A stretch of DNA of 64,000 nucleotides from Strigops habroptila (lineage: Eukaryota > Chordata > Aves > Psittaciformes > Psittacidae). Each line of letters opens with the position of its first letter. The stretch's first letter is position 1. Below, in pieces: positions 24,101 to 39,100 of the stretch. The stretch covers positions 32,156,705 to 32,220,704 of the forward strand of contig NC_044279.2 of assembly GCF_004027225.2 (NCBI RefSeq). The letters are read 5' to 3'. Position numbers and translations under genes: made by a program. The notes beneath the pieces are model-generated. The model had not been told where the DNA came from, ran no database searches, and saw only the letters and a list, made by a program, of their open reading frames with translations.

Positions 24101-27100
24101 TAGGGTTATCAGCAATGAAGATAGTTTCCTGGCATCTGTGATTTAATTCTAATTACTTGTTATCCTCGGTGTATGTTTAATAAAGAGCTGTTGGTGCTTT
24201 GTAGAAAAGGTCAAAACATTCTAATAATTGCCACTTCTGCATACATGTAGCAATCCCCAGATTTCTTTTTCCTTGGCTTTCCATTTGCTTAGAAATTGCT
24301 GCCTAATTGTTACTTGTTTGCACACATCTCAACAGAGACACTTTGTATCACGTATATCTCTTGAGATACCATGTGCCAAACCATTATCTTCAGCCAACAA
24401 GACAAATGTTTTATATTGACACTGAAGACAGAACTTGGGATATTGAGGATATTTCCATAAATGCCTGGCTAGACTATTACCTGTGCTGTGAGTGACAGAA
24501 GGGCAATGTTATAATCAGAGGGATCACAACTTCTTCTTTGCACGTTCTTGTCCTAACACCTGGTCAGCTAACACTGACATTTGGTTAGTTCTTGACAAAG
24601 AAAGCTTGACTTATGAAAGCAGTGGCTGACTCAAATCGTTGATTCCTCCTGAGAATACAGGCTTTCAGCTGTGGTGAAAATGTGTTGAAATAAAGTATTG
24701 ATGACGGGGATACCGAAAAGGTCATCTCGCTCCCAGAGAACTGTCTGTGTATCTGCCTTAGTGAAATTAATTCAATTGCTTTCCTTTTGGGACTGATGCA
24801 ACCCACCAATGTGAGTTTGAACAGCAAAGTAGGAAAGCTTACACTGTGTGAGCTGTGAATATTTCAGCACTCAGAGACAGGAGAAACGCGCCTCATTTTG
24901 CCCTTAGTCCAAGGCAAAACAGACTGGCTTGTTCTCATTTAAGAGCAGTTTATTGCCCCAGACCTAAGTCCACTGAGCTTCCCAGTCTGCAAGGTTGTTC
25001 TTCAAACTGCAAGTTTCTACAAGCGGTTAGCCTATGCACAGGCGAAGCACCACAGTTATTAACCCAGGGCAGGGGGGGTAAGAGTGTCAGGGCTGCATAA
25101 TCATTCTTTGCAATATTTTGATCACAGACTATTCCAGTGTATGCGGAATGAAGTGGAGGAACTGAGGTCTGGATTGAGGCCCGTTTCTACATATAAAGAA
25201 TCAGACATATAAACAGATTACTGTGGAGTGACAGATTACAGTGAGTGCTATCAGCCCGTGGGAAATCACTTATGCAAGGACCATGCACAGAAGCAGATGC
25301 AGGGCCAGAGAAACTGCATTTTAAGCACCATGCCTGACTTCACATGTTATCTTAGCAAATCATAGAAATGGCCACTAATGCTCCACCTATGCATTAGGAA
25401 TATTCATACATGATATTCTTTTGCTTTTGGTTATGATGCTTATTTAGACTACCATTGCTTTGGGTCAAGGTTTAACTTCCATTGATACAGTGTCCAAGAC
25501 AATATTTGACTAGCACAGTTAGAGATGCTAGACATTACTGTAATGTGAGTCACAACAATACCCCACCTATTTTAGATACTTACCTTCACAGGATTCTCCA
25601 CTTGGTGAAAACATCCCATTGTCATGGTAGCCGTCTCTGCATTCACAGTGGTACCAACCAGGCAGGTTAATGCAGTTAGCACGGCTGTCACACTGAACAA
25701 AGCCATCTGAGCATTCATCAATGTCTGTTTAATAAGAACAGAAAAAGAGAAAATTCACACAAAGGAAATTGCTATATTCACCTGATGGAAGAGCAATGTC
25801 TCTGGTATTTCTGGGTTTCACAGAAGTATTTTCATTACTGACAGTCGAATTTCCAGAATTATTTGCAGTAAGGTTTTGAATCATTTCCATAAAAGGACTT
25901 CGCTAAGAGTGTAGGCCCTGCCAACAGTGGAGGTTCTGATAATCCCAATTTACTGTTTACATACTAGCAACTCATTTTGTTACAATACATCATAGGTAAT
26001 CTGACATCTGTGAAAATTGCCCACAGTGTGAAGAAAGGAATTGGATCCCAGTTCAAATAATAAGATGTTAACCCTTGAGAGGTGCAGGCTGCCTGATAAA
26101 CAAACATTGTTTCTAGGGGCATATTGAAACATTAAACACTCACTCTGGTCCCTGCTTATGTTTTTGGTGACACCAATTTTAGATTAGTAAGGCTTTCCTA
26201 TCTTGTGGAGTTCCTGTTGACTTACGCCAGCACCTCTGACTCTCAGCATAACTGACTGAAGTCTCTTCTTTTACTGTCAAAGAGAACAGCTGGGATTTCA
26301 AACAAATGCTTAGACCCTGAAGATCAAATACAAGACATTCTCCTCCTTTTAATAATTCCTTTGGGATGTGTGTTTTTTAAAATATCAACTTCCACTGACT
26401 AAACTTTACAGTAACAACTCATCACAGAATGGATTTCTGGATGCACTCCCTAGATCCAAAATCCACCAAAGCACATCCTGCAGACACCTGAATTTACGGA
26501 CTTAGCAGAGATGCAGAGAACTTTGGGACATGTTGATTTCCAGTGGCTTCAATTATGCAGTAAGCCATATTAAAGAATAGGTGCGAATATGAGTGTTTTT
26601 AAAAGTTAGGGAATGCAAGGAGTATGGAGTCAAACGGGAATAAAACCATGTCCACCCTTACCAGATTCACCTCACTGTCATCATGTTTTACGCCAGTGGC
26701 AGCATACCTAGTTGAGCAGCAAGCTGACCAAGAGGTGCCTATAGAACTGGCACAGAGGGAGCCACAACACATGCAAACTGCCTTCAGAAACAAGAAGATC
26801 TAAACCCTCCCACCATGAGTTTGAATAATGAATAAACCCTCAATGTACTGGCCATTCTGGACAAAGTAGGGATATAACCCTTCTTTAAAAGATTGAGTCT
26901 TTGAAACCAAGTTGAAATTTTGAAACTAAGAACAAATTAAGTGTGAAACTCTTAAAAGTACCTCAGCAGTTGATCTAGTATCCTCCGGGAAGCAGATAAG
27001 AAGAGGGAGGTGTGATGTGACTATTGAGATATATGTGAAGTATGTCAAAATTCTGCCCACAGTACTTGTCAGCTCCCATTTATGTCATCTGTTATTTTTG

Positions 27101-30100
27101 TAAGAGAAAGTGTAAACTGGCTAAGAAAATAATTTGTTAGCTGCAATAAGGTAACAAAACTCTTTTCTGAGAATACTAATGTCTGCATAGATAAAGATAT
27201 ACTCACTTCAGTCTCTTACGAAATCTATTCAAACACAAATTTAAAAGAAAAAACAGCGAAGGCTTCCTTACCCATCATAACCACTTTCATCCACATTTGA
27301 AGGTAAGAAAATTATTAGCTATGTGGGGGACACCTACACAAACTATAAGGTATCACTCAGTCACTCACATTTGGTTTTGAGTTGCATTTTTCTTATATGT
27401 GCCAGGGGAAGGTCGCACGTGCTCTGGGTATTTTGTTTACATGCCAAATACCATCTCCCTGGAATTTCTTTGGAATAACTGTACAATCGTTTCATAAGTG
27501 TATTGGTTTGTAAAAGCTTTACAGATACTTGATGAAATTTCATTAGAAATTTTCAATATTACATCTCAGTCTGATTTTCTATCAACAGCCTCTCTAAGTA
27601 GGCACACCTGGTCTACACTACCAATATTGTTGATGATGAAAATTGCTGCTACTCCTTCTGGAATATTGCACCAACCACATATTTTGCCACTTTGTGTACC
27701 GCAAATAAAGTCATAAGTCTCTACTGGTTTAAAACACAGAATTTTCAATTCCACTATGAATTCCAGGATAATCATCTAAGTAGTCCTGCTGCAGGACTGA
27801 GAAATGCCAAACCTTTACAAACCTTCTGCTGTTCAGTGTGTCTTTCTCTAAATCAGTATAAACTCTGGCCTTTTTCTTGTGAGCAGCCAGGAGCCAGTGG
27901 GACCTCAGAGGTGCTTGAGAGATCAGAGGAAGATCAATGAAAATTATGTTACTGTAGTGAGGAAAGGTTGGTTTGCAGTCTGTGCCTTATCTACTGCTAT
28001 TCGCTCACACACCTGCAAATTACTTAAGAAAAAGAAGAGGAAAAGAAGAAAGGACGACAATCTAGGCGTTCCCTTACCATTAGGGAATACGCTGCCTGAG
28101 AGACAGCTTGCCTGGCAGAACAGAATCCAGGTGACTGTGCTAAATGCTTGGGATCACCTGGTCAGTACAAGATAACTTGTTGGGTTGGCCAAAGCTACAA
28201 GCCCCAGAAAATCAATGAAGCACATAAACTTGGAGGCTGAAAGGGAAGAGCTGTTGTTCAGACTCAATATGAATCTTCATACTGCCTACTTAATAATGTG
28301 CATTAAGACACTGGATGGCATATATTTCTTCCATGGGAAAGTGGAATGTATTTATTGGTGGAGAAAAGAGTGGTCAAAGTAACAGATATGAATTAAAGAA
28401 AGCCTGTGTTCCTCCCTTCAGAACAATTTATTTCTGAATCTGTAAGCCTTATAATTATAAGCGCAGTATTGCAGGCACAGACTGAATGCATTCTGATGAA
28501 CTCACTTACTGATTATTCAGGAAAAACAAGCCTTGAATGTCATATCAGTATTGGTAAACTGACAACAAAAGCGGCTTTTCTGTATTTATTTGCAAACTAG
28601 CTGACAAACCTAGATCACAAGAAATATTACTTGGGATGAAATGCTTTTACAGATGCCAATAAACAAAGAAATACATTCTTCTGGTTTCGTTATGGCTGCA
28701 TGCAAAGTTGAGTGGAGTTATGTAAGAAAGCCTACCCTAACAAGCGTGAATGGAAGCACGCTGCTGGTCTTGAAGAAATGTACTATTCTTGACTGATCGT
28801 TTGCCTGAAAGCATTGCATTGGAACCATTGCTGCATTGATGCTGAATAACCCATTACTCCTTACATGATTTTAGCAAAATCATGCAAAAGAACCATGCAA
28901 AAGAAATCCAAAACAATTCTCATCACCACCTACCTTTTAGGCAAACGACATTTTATAGCACGTGCCAGTGGGTTTCAGAATATAGATAGATGTTCCTTAT
29001 GCACAGAATTCTGTTTTAAATCTCCCAGCTAATGCCGATTATTAATTCTAGCAGAGACTTGCTCTGTAACAGGACAAAATGTAACTGTTGCAACATTGTT
29101 AAACAGGAAAGTGCAGCAGAAATGTCTTGCAGAGCCAAAGTACTGATTTCATGGAAAATTTTCTTGACATTTGGATAAAAGGATTTCTATTTTCAAATGG
29201 GCATAGCATGGCTCAGGAAGTGCTGCAAAAGTATCTACAACTGAAATTATCTTATTAGTATGGGAAAAGCAGCCAGAAATAATTTTTCTCTGTCCTATGG
29301 TGAAACTTTCTCTGATGAATCATCTTGCAGCTGCTCAGTAAGAGGTGTGAGCTGACAAAAGAAGAAAAACTGCTTGAAGTTTAGCTTGGCTAGTGGCTAT
29401 GGTATATCATTGGTCTATATGGAATATTAACAGCACTAATGAAGTCCTGTTTGATGCTGTACTAGAAAGGCATGAAAAATGAAATATTACTCTATAGAAG
29501 CAAGTTACTTTATATTTTCACTTATGAAAAAAAGTTCAAGTACAAGGAGGGATTTTTTTTTCAATAGCAGGTGATGACATTTTTCATTAAATAGACAAAA
29601 CAGACATTCTAAGTATGCAAGTTCTGCTCTTTAAGTGGCTATAAGAACCTGTGACAAAGTGGGGGAGAAGAAAAAATAATATGGATGTGGCTTTTTTTCT
29701 ATTTTTCTCTTTCCTTTTCACATAAAGAGCACAACTGCACATACCAAATCTGAAACACTGACATGAGTGGCCAGGTTTGGAACAGAAAGTAATACCAAAA
29801 CAATCACTGGAAGGAACCTTCACCCCAAGCTGGAGAGCAGCTACACAGCTGTACCGTAGCACTTTAGCACTGCCTGCTCTGGCTGTGCTTCCACCCTTTG
29901 GCATCTGCATGACAGATGATTTGTGATTTTGGCTCTTGAAACACTGTGTCTGGAGAACACACCCCCCCCCCAATCAGACTGGAGAGCCCACAAAACACCA
30001 GGAACATGGGGACTCTATTTACCCAATGTAATTCACAGATGCATGGGCATGGCAATACTGTACCTACCCTACTGCCACAAAACAACTGATTATTACACAG

Positions 30101-33100
30101 TTATGTTGCACATGATTTGATTTTCAAATACTCAAGTTTTCTCCTGTGCATTTTACTTAAGCTGAAATCAGTCAGCCTGCTTATTTCCATATTTCGTTAC
30201 CCATTTTCAACCAGAAAAAAACCTTCTTTTTTTGCTAACTGAAGCCCTACTCTAATAGCCACAGAGTCACAGGCATTTTGAAAGTAAGTACTGTGTACAC
30301 TTCGCTCACCTTGACATGAAAATGTCTTGCTCTTCCAAATCATCTTCTTTGTACCTCAGAATCATTCATTACCTGAACTGTGGCAACAGTTTTAGCTATT
30401 ATACTCCTTGCTCTTGGGGAGACTGAGAAAACTCTGCTCCCTGAAGAGTAAAATAAGATCATTAGCAAATTATCCACAGTAAGAAAAAAGGAAAGCTAGC
30501 TGTCTGATGAATATTATTAGAGAATTTCTATATAATAAGAGCTTTTGAAGATTGAAAGTGGTATAAAATTGCCAATTTGAAAGATAGCAGCGCTCTTTCA
30601 TCCAGCAATAGGACCAAGCGCTCTCTAATGTGGTCAAGCTGCACTCAACAAAGAACCACGGCGTGGGGGAAAAAAGGGGGGGGTTCTATCATTTTACATT
30701 ACTCACTTCATGACTGAAATATTAAGCATTAAATCCTCCTCTCAGAAAAGACTGTATGCCACTATCAAGCACAAAGTCACAGAGACACAGAGCTCAACTT
30801 AGTCCTAAAAGTCTTTCTTTCATAAACTGCTTGATCCAGGTCAATACAAACCAAAGCCCCAGTAGCCCTCTCCTGTCAAGAAGGCAACACCATGGATTGG
30901 CAGCTGTGAATATTTAGAGTTAGTTATTTCCATCATGGAAGTTTTTCTGGGACAGTATAATGCACGGCATTCAGCTAAGACTGTCAATTAATATAGACTC
31001 CCAAATGCAATAATCTGTCCCAGTGCTAGTCGGGTTATTATCACTGGATACAGTTTTAAAGATTCATAAGCAGTCGGCAACCTCCATAATATTCAGTCAC
31101 TACTGACTTCGGCTAAATTTTAGATCTCATTTCAAAGGCAACAGCCTTTCCAGCCTAACACTAACCTCCAAAGCCACCTAAATCCCAGCTTTATATACAG
31201 TATAAAAAAAGTGCAAACACTGAAAGAAAAAAAAAATAGATCATTGAAGAAGTGGTTTAGGAGACTGCGGCTGTTTAAAAAGATAAACGTATTTTTTTCA
31301 TGGGTACATTTGGAACAGTCAGACTGAATGTCTTTGCATATGTCATGTTTTCAAGGATGTTATGTCTGGCCTGGATATAAAAGACCATGTCCCAACTATT
31401 CGGACTTATGCTCAGATAACAGAATGCCCAGCAGGATTAAGATGATGCTTGGGTTATCTGATTTTACTAAATATGTATGCAAGGGGGAAAAGGTCTTATT
31501 CAGTAGGACAAAATGAAAGTTCACTGTACTGTATAATGTATCTGCTGCCAAAACTCAATTTTCTGGAGTGGCTTTGAAAAGGGTTCATTATCTCTACTGC
31601 AAGTTCTAGAGTCCCATCTCCCACATTTAACAAAAGTGTTTGTGTTGGTTTCCATGTGACAGCAGATTTCTAATATGATGAAACTTAAAAAGACCCTGTT
31701 GTTCAGTCAGACCTTTGATTTGAGATCTTATGCAAAAAACAGGTATGTAAGAGCCTGAAACTAGTTCACTATGCTGGAGCTATCTTGTTGCTAAAACAAA
31801 ATATCAGCTTTTGGGATTTCAATCCCGCTACATTCTCATATACCACATGTATATAAATATCATACAAAGAAACAACAAAACCAAGAATACAGAAGCTGAG
31901 ACTGCTGAAATAATCCAGAAAGATATCAGTTATGCCAGAGAACTGAAGTTGTTTGGTATGCCTTTTAAATGTTTTCTAAATTCTGATCAGCTCCTTTTTT
32001 CTAAACACTGCTGCCAATTCCCAAGGAACTTTCTTTCTTGGACAATAAAAGTCCTAGAGCCTGATTTTTTTCACAATCTCATTCGGATTTGTTCAGCTTC
32101 CAGTAACTCTTTAAAAATATGGTATCATATTGTGAGTAGTAGGACATTCACTGGATGGGTTCTCTCATCAAAGTCCCCACTAAACCACAGAATATCCTTG
32201 ATTTTAACTGCATTTACATCCCAACATTTCATTCAGTTACAAGTTTAAACCATGAAGCGCCAGACTACAGCTGGTCTGTGGAGCACAGCAAAGAGAAGAG
32301 TCACCCACAGTTTTAACCTAGCACAACACAGTTCTGTGAGCAAAAGGATTTCCTCTACACAGCATTAGAAACATCACAATACCTTAGATACACCCTTGAG
32401 GGAGAAGACCATAGTCTGTCCTCTCCCTGTGCTCCCTGGCCGATGAATTAGGCCCATGTTGGAAAAAAATGCATTTTAAATGCCTTTGGAGTTGCTGCTT
32501 CTATCTCTAAACAGATCTAGTAGAAATTCTGGCTGAGTCACCTTTTAACCATAACCTGGCCCAAAGCACAGGGAACTAGAGCTGGGTCTATAAATGTCAT
32601 GTTAAAAATCGCTTCAACAGGTTGAGTCAGTGCTTCAGATATGTTCTTTGCTAAAAATTTGCAACTGTCATGTTGCATGAAAAAATAACTATTGTTAAAA
32701 CAGGTCTCTCTTTTTTTATTTTTTTTAATCCTAGCAAGACCATGATTGCAATTTTTAAAGTACCCTGTCCATGGAAAACTAATTTAGTTCCATTAATGAA
32801 AAGGAAGCAAAATGTGATTGAGGATGTAATACAGAATTATAGTTCATTAATTCTTCAAGTATGTAATTTTCTAGACTCCTGATCCCCCATTGATTTCTTC
32901 ACACCCCCATAGGTCCTGCTAAATGCCAGCAAAAAGAAATTCAATCGTGTTGTTACTTCTTGTGTGGCAGTAGCGACACTCCAAAATTAGATAGAAACGT
33001 TATGAAAGGGAATTTTCCACTGACTGCTTCACCATGCAGCCCTGTTAACAATTGTCTGTTGTCAAAAATTGATCAATCACAGACCCCATCGACAACTGAA

Positions 33101-36100
33101 ACTATGACAATCTCTCATTACACACCTAATATCATCAAAGGATGTGATATTTGTAACAGTTGAAGACGATAATTCAGAACACCTAATTAGCCATGGTGAT
33201 CTAGGAACATCCATGAATAGTATAAAAAAATAGAATATAATTTTCAACAAGATTCTGTGAAAACGATTGTGTCAATCCCCATTCGAAAGACTAATTGAGA
33301 GGTATTGGGCCTCTATTTCTAGTCGCTGACAAAGATGTGATTTTGCTTTCACTTTGTCCATCATTTTCAGTACAGCACCTCATCCTAATTGTAACACATG
33401 CTTCTGTTTCCTTGTTACCCCTATATTGAAAAAAAAAAAAAAAGTAATGATTTTCTTCCAGATAGGGAAAGCACTTTTATACCTTGAAATACACTAACAA
33501 ATCCATTTTAGATACCTAATAGTGTTTGAATATTACATAGCTCCATTTGCACGTTAGAAATAGGACTAACACTAGTGCTACACACTAAAGGTCTCTGTTT
33601 CTGTGTAAGAGAGCCAAGTCCTACACAAAAGCGAACTAATTTGTCTGAAAAAAGAAGAGCTAGTTTGGCCAGCTGTTATCTCTTTTCTAATGGGTGGGAA
33701 GGAAGGCTTTACTTGGCTTGTACTGAACAAAGATCTTGAGTTTTCTGAAGTAAGGAGTCAAGTCGGTCATAACCACGAGTCATGATTTCTACGTGTATGA
33801 ACTAGCGATGCAACCAGCATATCCTCAGCAGAGTTTGGGATCAGCTTTGCAAAAACTTGTTTCAGATCAACTCTGGTATGAATTACAGTAAATTTCCAAG
33901 TATTTCGTTCAGAAGCCATTTAAGGAAAACAACTGAAAACACCCACAAAGCACCTCACCACATACTATACACATGCTGAAGTTAAAAATATTCTTACCTA
34001 CATTTTCTAACCTGTGGCTTGTTACCATGACTCTCGGTCCATAGACCAGTGACTATTAATTTACACTGCTGCTCCTGAAGTGTAAAATCATGTAGAGATT
34101 GTACCAAACTGCTAAAGCACAGAAAAGGAAAAAACCACACTGTTCCTTTGCTTGGGCTGTAAACGTATCATTGGCATATATCTGCAGAGACTGCAGACTC
34201 CTGCATGTTGACAGCAAGAGGAAGGACTCCATAGGGACACAGGGAATGATTGGCAGTATTATAGATTTTAATTCCACTAATAGTTGAACGACTCGTAATT
34301 CATAAAAGAGAGAGCTTACAGTGAGTGATGAAGGTCATCTCTATCTGCCTTATATAACAGAAGGAAATTCTATTATAATGCTACCCAGCTGCACTATTCA
34401 CATTCTATTTATAGCCCACTGTATTTTAAGAACCTAATTGAAATTTTACTTTTCATGTTTAGCAAAGGAAGTTCTTTCCTGTAGCAAATAACAGTTAAGT
34501 AGTGGATGTATTTTGATGTTTTTAACAAATAACAAAAAAAACCAAACCCTGTCTTCTCAAAGCTTTTTTGTAGCTTTCTCTTTTCCCTGGTTTGTTTGTT
34601 TCTTTTTTTTCAAGCTGCTACATATAGGATGTGGTGTTGCAACAAGCTAAAGAAAATATAAAGAGAAAAAGATAAGTAATAGTATGTGGCTTTTCAGCAG
34701 AGAAAAAAATCTTCTGTTATTTAAAACTGACAAGGACTCTGAGGAAGGAAAGAAGTAAGAAACTGTGTGAGGCAAGGAAAATGAAGGGAGAAAAAGATAC
34801 AGAAGGATGAAGCAGCAAAGCATCTCAATCAACCAAACAGAAAAGATGAGGTAAGTAGGATTCATGCCTAAATCCAGAATGTTCATCAAACTCAATACGG
34901 GCATTTTTTGCTTAATTTCCATCAAATATTTACTTTGTGAATAGATACAAGTTAAAATATAAAGCAAAGTAAAACATCCCAAGCTTCTGAAGTCACCAGC
35001 CCTTGTCTCAGTGCTCATTTTTGACCTTCTTTTACCATATCTAAGAAAAATTCAGGTGATAACGGGATTAGGGTCACCTCCCTTCCAGACACTTGCAGCC
35101 AAGAAAAATGCATCTCATCAACAGGACCCTGGCTTTCCACTTGGCTTGCTGCAGATCTCACAGACAACTCTTAAACCTTGTTCTGCAATTTAATGAACTA
35201 GCGATTTTAGAATATGGCCTTTTTGAAATTCAAAGGAAAAGTATTTTCTTAGGTTTTATGAATTGGCTGTCCTTCCCACTCAGCAAAAAATACAATATAA
35301 ACTCTGTCATGTCTTCTCTCAGCTATTGACATATTAGAACAGAGGAGCAAGGGGAGCAGAAGTCAGATGACCTGTATCTTATAGGGACTTTTGCCACTGC
35401 CTTCTTATGCAAACCTTGTCACCTATTGAACTTTCCCCATGTGTTTTGATTTCCAGATCTGTAAATCAGGGAGAAAGTTTTCTACCAGCTCTCCTTCTTT
35501 GTACATAAACAACTATGGGTAAGAAGTTCTAAGTAACAATGCTGATTTGATGAATACCACAAGCGATGATGCCAAGGCATGGTTTGGGGAACAGTAACAC
35601 ACTGGGAATCAGGAACTACAGAAGAGGCCAACATCTTTTGGGGAGAGGTGAGAAGAAGAGCATTAAGATGTAGAGATGGATGCTGCACCTCTTGGCCTTT
35701 CTCCACCACTTACTTTATTTGGTAGCACAGACAGAACATAGAAGTCACAAGGAAACTCACTGAGAGTAATTTACATCTTGTTTTCTTGTTGAAACAACTG
35801 CTTGTTGCGAACAGATCTCACAATGTAGACCACAAGTGTTGCTTTTGTAAAAATATAATAGTGTCCTGTGTAGCTCTGCTGCACTCTAAGGATCTTTAAT
35901 TTTTATGGATATCTGAAAGATGTAATTAACTTCATATTATTATACATGTTCAGGGAAAATATTTGGACAAAGAGAGGAGCAAGAAGCTATCTTGTACACC
36001 AGCACGCTGAATTTCAGAATCTTACATACAAACAGATTACCTATATCATATATACTGTGTTTGCACCCATCTCCTGGTTATAAATGTCTCTTTTTCCGTA

Positions 36101-39100
36101 GCCTGAATTAGCACTTAAAGCATTGTTAAAATAGAGCATTTCTTGCAGGAATGGCTCGTTCTCCAGGGGTTAGCTGAACACCTTTCTACTACAGTTTCTT
36201 AGACTGTCAATCATATGAAGTCTTGGCTTTTACTTGGACATAGTTAGCTGAAGTTTGCTGGCAGGACCTGTGGACCCTTGGAGAGAGGAGCCCGCACTGG
36301 AGCAGGTTTGCTGGCAGGACTTGTGACCCCACCGGGTACCCACACTGGAGCAGTCTGTTCCTGAAGGGCTGCACCCCATGAAAGGGACCCACGCTGGAGC
36401 AGTTCGTGAAGAACTGCAGCCCGTGGGAAGGACTCATGTTGGAGAAGTTCATGGAGGACTGTCTGCAGTGGGAGGGACCCCATGCTGGAGCAGGGGAAGA
36501 GTGTGAGGAGTCCTCCCCTGAGGAGGAAGGAGCGACAGAGACAACGTGTGATGAACTGACCACAATCCCCATTCCCCATCCTCCTGCCCCACTGGTGAAG
36601 AGGAGGCAGAAAAATCAGAAGATGAGCCTGGGAAGAAGGGAATGGTGGAGAGAAAGTGTTTTAAGATTTAAATTTTATTTCTCATTTCCCTACTCTTATT
36701 TGATCGGTAATAAATTAAACTCATTTCCCCAAATTGATTCTGTTTTACCTATGACAGCAATTGCTAAGTGATCTCTCCCTCACTCTCTCTCCACCCATGA
36801 GCCTTTTGTTGTATTTTCTTTCCCCTGTCCAGCTGAGGAGGGCAGTGATAGAGCGGCTTTGGTGGGCACCTGGCATCCAGCCAGGGTCAACACACCACAC
36901 ATGTGATGGCAGCCTGGACAACCTGCAGTTGTAACCTGTTTCCTACCAGAATATTGCTTAGACTCTACATATGGTTTGTAGTTAACAGCCTTCCCAGCTG
37001 AGTAAGATCTCTATCAAATCTGTGTTGTTCCTCCTGCAGAATGTAACCATTCATGAGCTTTCATCTTGCATCTGGATGAATTGTCCCCTTCCTTCAACCT
37101 TCACCTCTTTTTTTGAGCATATTTGTTTTGGACAGAGTAAAGGACATGCCCTTTGCCACCTACAGTCCCTGGAAGCAAAGCTGCTACTGCATCATGCATT
37201 CCACACGCTGCTCTCCTCCCTGCCTCCACAGGACTTTGGTATCAAAGGAAATGGCAGTTAAGAGAGGTACAGTTAGGAGAGAGTTAAAATCTTTGCCTTG
37301 AGTTAGCTTCTGCTAGTGTTTGCTTATGTTCATAAGAGCAACTGAAGCCCAATCTAAAAAGTGAAGATTGCAGTATTTGCCTCTTTAGTGCTCACTGTTC
37401 CTTAACATGTCATATCAAATGCTTTGCAGTGATTTTAGACTTAGGCAAAGCCAACATATCCTTCAGTAATCCATTGAAATAATTTGATGCACAATAGATG
37501 ATGCACTTTAAAGTGCATCACACTTGAGATCTTTCTGGGTGTAAAGCCTCTTTTGGAATCAACCCTATCTTGACTTATTTCAAACCATTGTGCGCCTATT
37601 ATTTCTAACAGCACAAGCATTAGTAGCAAGTTGTTTTATTTTTACACATGTTGGACTGGGCAGCTATTCACCTATACTACTAATTAGTTATGGGGGAGGC
37701 AGATGATTTATGAATAAAGCTATGAACACAATGCATGTTATGCTTCCTTCAGTTAGACTTTAACTTAATGGGATTCCTGCTCACCTGAGGCCTGACTTCA
37801 GAAATATGTTAAAGAGTGACCATTACAACAGCATGCCTCGTGGTCCTTTTATTCCTTAGGGTTGGCCAGAGATACTTAAACAGTCTTGACCATCAATGGC
37901 ACAGAATCATTTTTTCATCAGCACAAATGGGCATTTTAGAATGACTCATTACAACTTGTTCTTATCATTCCCTAGTAGAAACAAAAAAGAGAAACTGGAT
38001 CACATGCAAAGGAAACTCATCAAAAGCCCATAGTTGTGTATGCCACGAGAAACTGTTATTAAATTTTATCAGTTGAATACAAGGCCCAGTTTTGGTGAAA
38101 TGAAAGCATGAGAGGTAGATCAGTTAGGAAAACAGCTGTTTATCACGTCTGTCTAGAAAACAAAACAGATGAGGAATATGGCAAAAATAAAGACAATCAC
38201 TAATTTTGCATTACAGGAAGATGGTTCAAAAAAAATATTACTTTATATTTTTAATAAAATACCTTTGGCTGACTACCAAAGACCATAACTAAGGAAGATA
38301 AAACATTTCATCAGCAGAACCCTACAGGACTTCCAGTAACAGCTTTTCTTTAACACTCATGCAGCTTCAAGCTGTGAGGTATACAAAAAAACCCCCCTTG
38401 CCTCGCTTAGTGTCCTGGGTTCAGCTGTGTTATTTTTCTCTTTCCTAGTAGCTGGTGCAGTGCTGTGTTTCGGCTTTAGTCTGATGCTGTTAACACACCA
38501 GTTTTAGTTGTTGGTAAGTAATGCTTACCCTGATGAAGGACTTTTCAGTCTCTCATGCTCTGCCAGGGACGAGGGGCATGGGAAGCCAGGAGGAAGCAGA
38601 GACAGGACACCTGACCCAAACTGGCCAAAGGGGTATTCCATACCACAAGATGTCATGCCCAGTGTATAAACTGGGGGGAGTTAGGCAGAAGGCCCACATC
38701 GCTGCTTGGGTCGGGCTGGGCATCAGTCGGCGGGGTGGTGAGCAATTGCATCGTGCACCACTTGTGTTTGTTCTCCTTTTCCCCTTTTAGTTTTATATTC
38801 TCTCCCCTTGTTATTTCCCTTATCATTATTATTAGTAGTAGTAGTAGTAGTTTGGTATGGTACCTTAGTTACTGGACTGTTCTTATCTCAACCCGTGGGA
38901 GTTACATTCTTTTGATTCTCCTCCCTATCCTGCCAGGAGTGGTGGGGAAGAAGGATGGAGTGAGCGAGCGGCTGCGTGGTTCTGAGTTACCGGCTGGGCT
39001 TAAGCCACAACACTTAGACTTGGGGAGCTGAAAAAGCATGAATTCAAGGCCATAATTCGCCTGCTTTCTTTTCCTCCTGTTTCACCAGATGTATCATATG

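Larger units (their letters stand above)
15906..25583 (-). other. NELL2: NELL2 intron between two cbEGF exons
   Basis: A 9678-nt phase-1 intron (donor GTAAGT, acceptor TGTTTTTGCAG). It carries decayed CR1/L3-like remnants near 17390-17985 and 20085-20480, a G/T-rich run near 18957-19015 and a small inverted/direct repeat at 22131-22170. The remainder is featureless to my reading. Confidence 0.88.

Noticed and set aside
31811..32248. 145-codon plus-strand frame
   Set aside because: No domain, AT-driven composition and no splice or promoter context; it is within the range of chance open frames in 64 kb.
34647..35018. 123-codon minus-strand frame with hydrophobic Leu/Phe/Ser stretches
   Set aside because: The hydrophobicity comes from A/G-rich sequence on the + strand read in reverse. 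No homology was recognised.
36207..36771. Open frames of 111-121 codons on both strands
   Set aside because: They lie within an LTR with tandem repeats, whose unit length keeps several frames open.
38521..39031. Open frames of 89 and 98 codons
   Set aside because: They fall inside the solo LTR at 38411-39012 and are not a gene. The same applies to 58397-58600.
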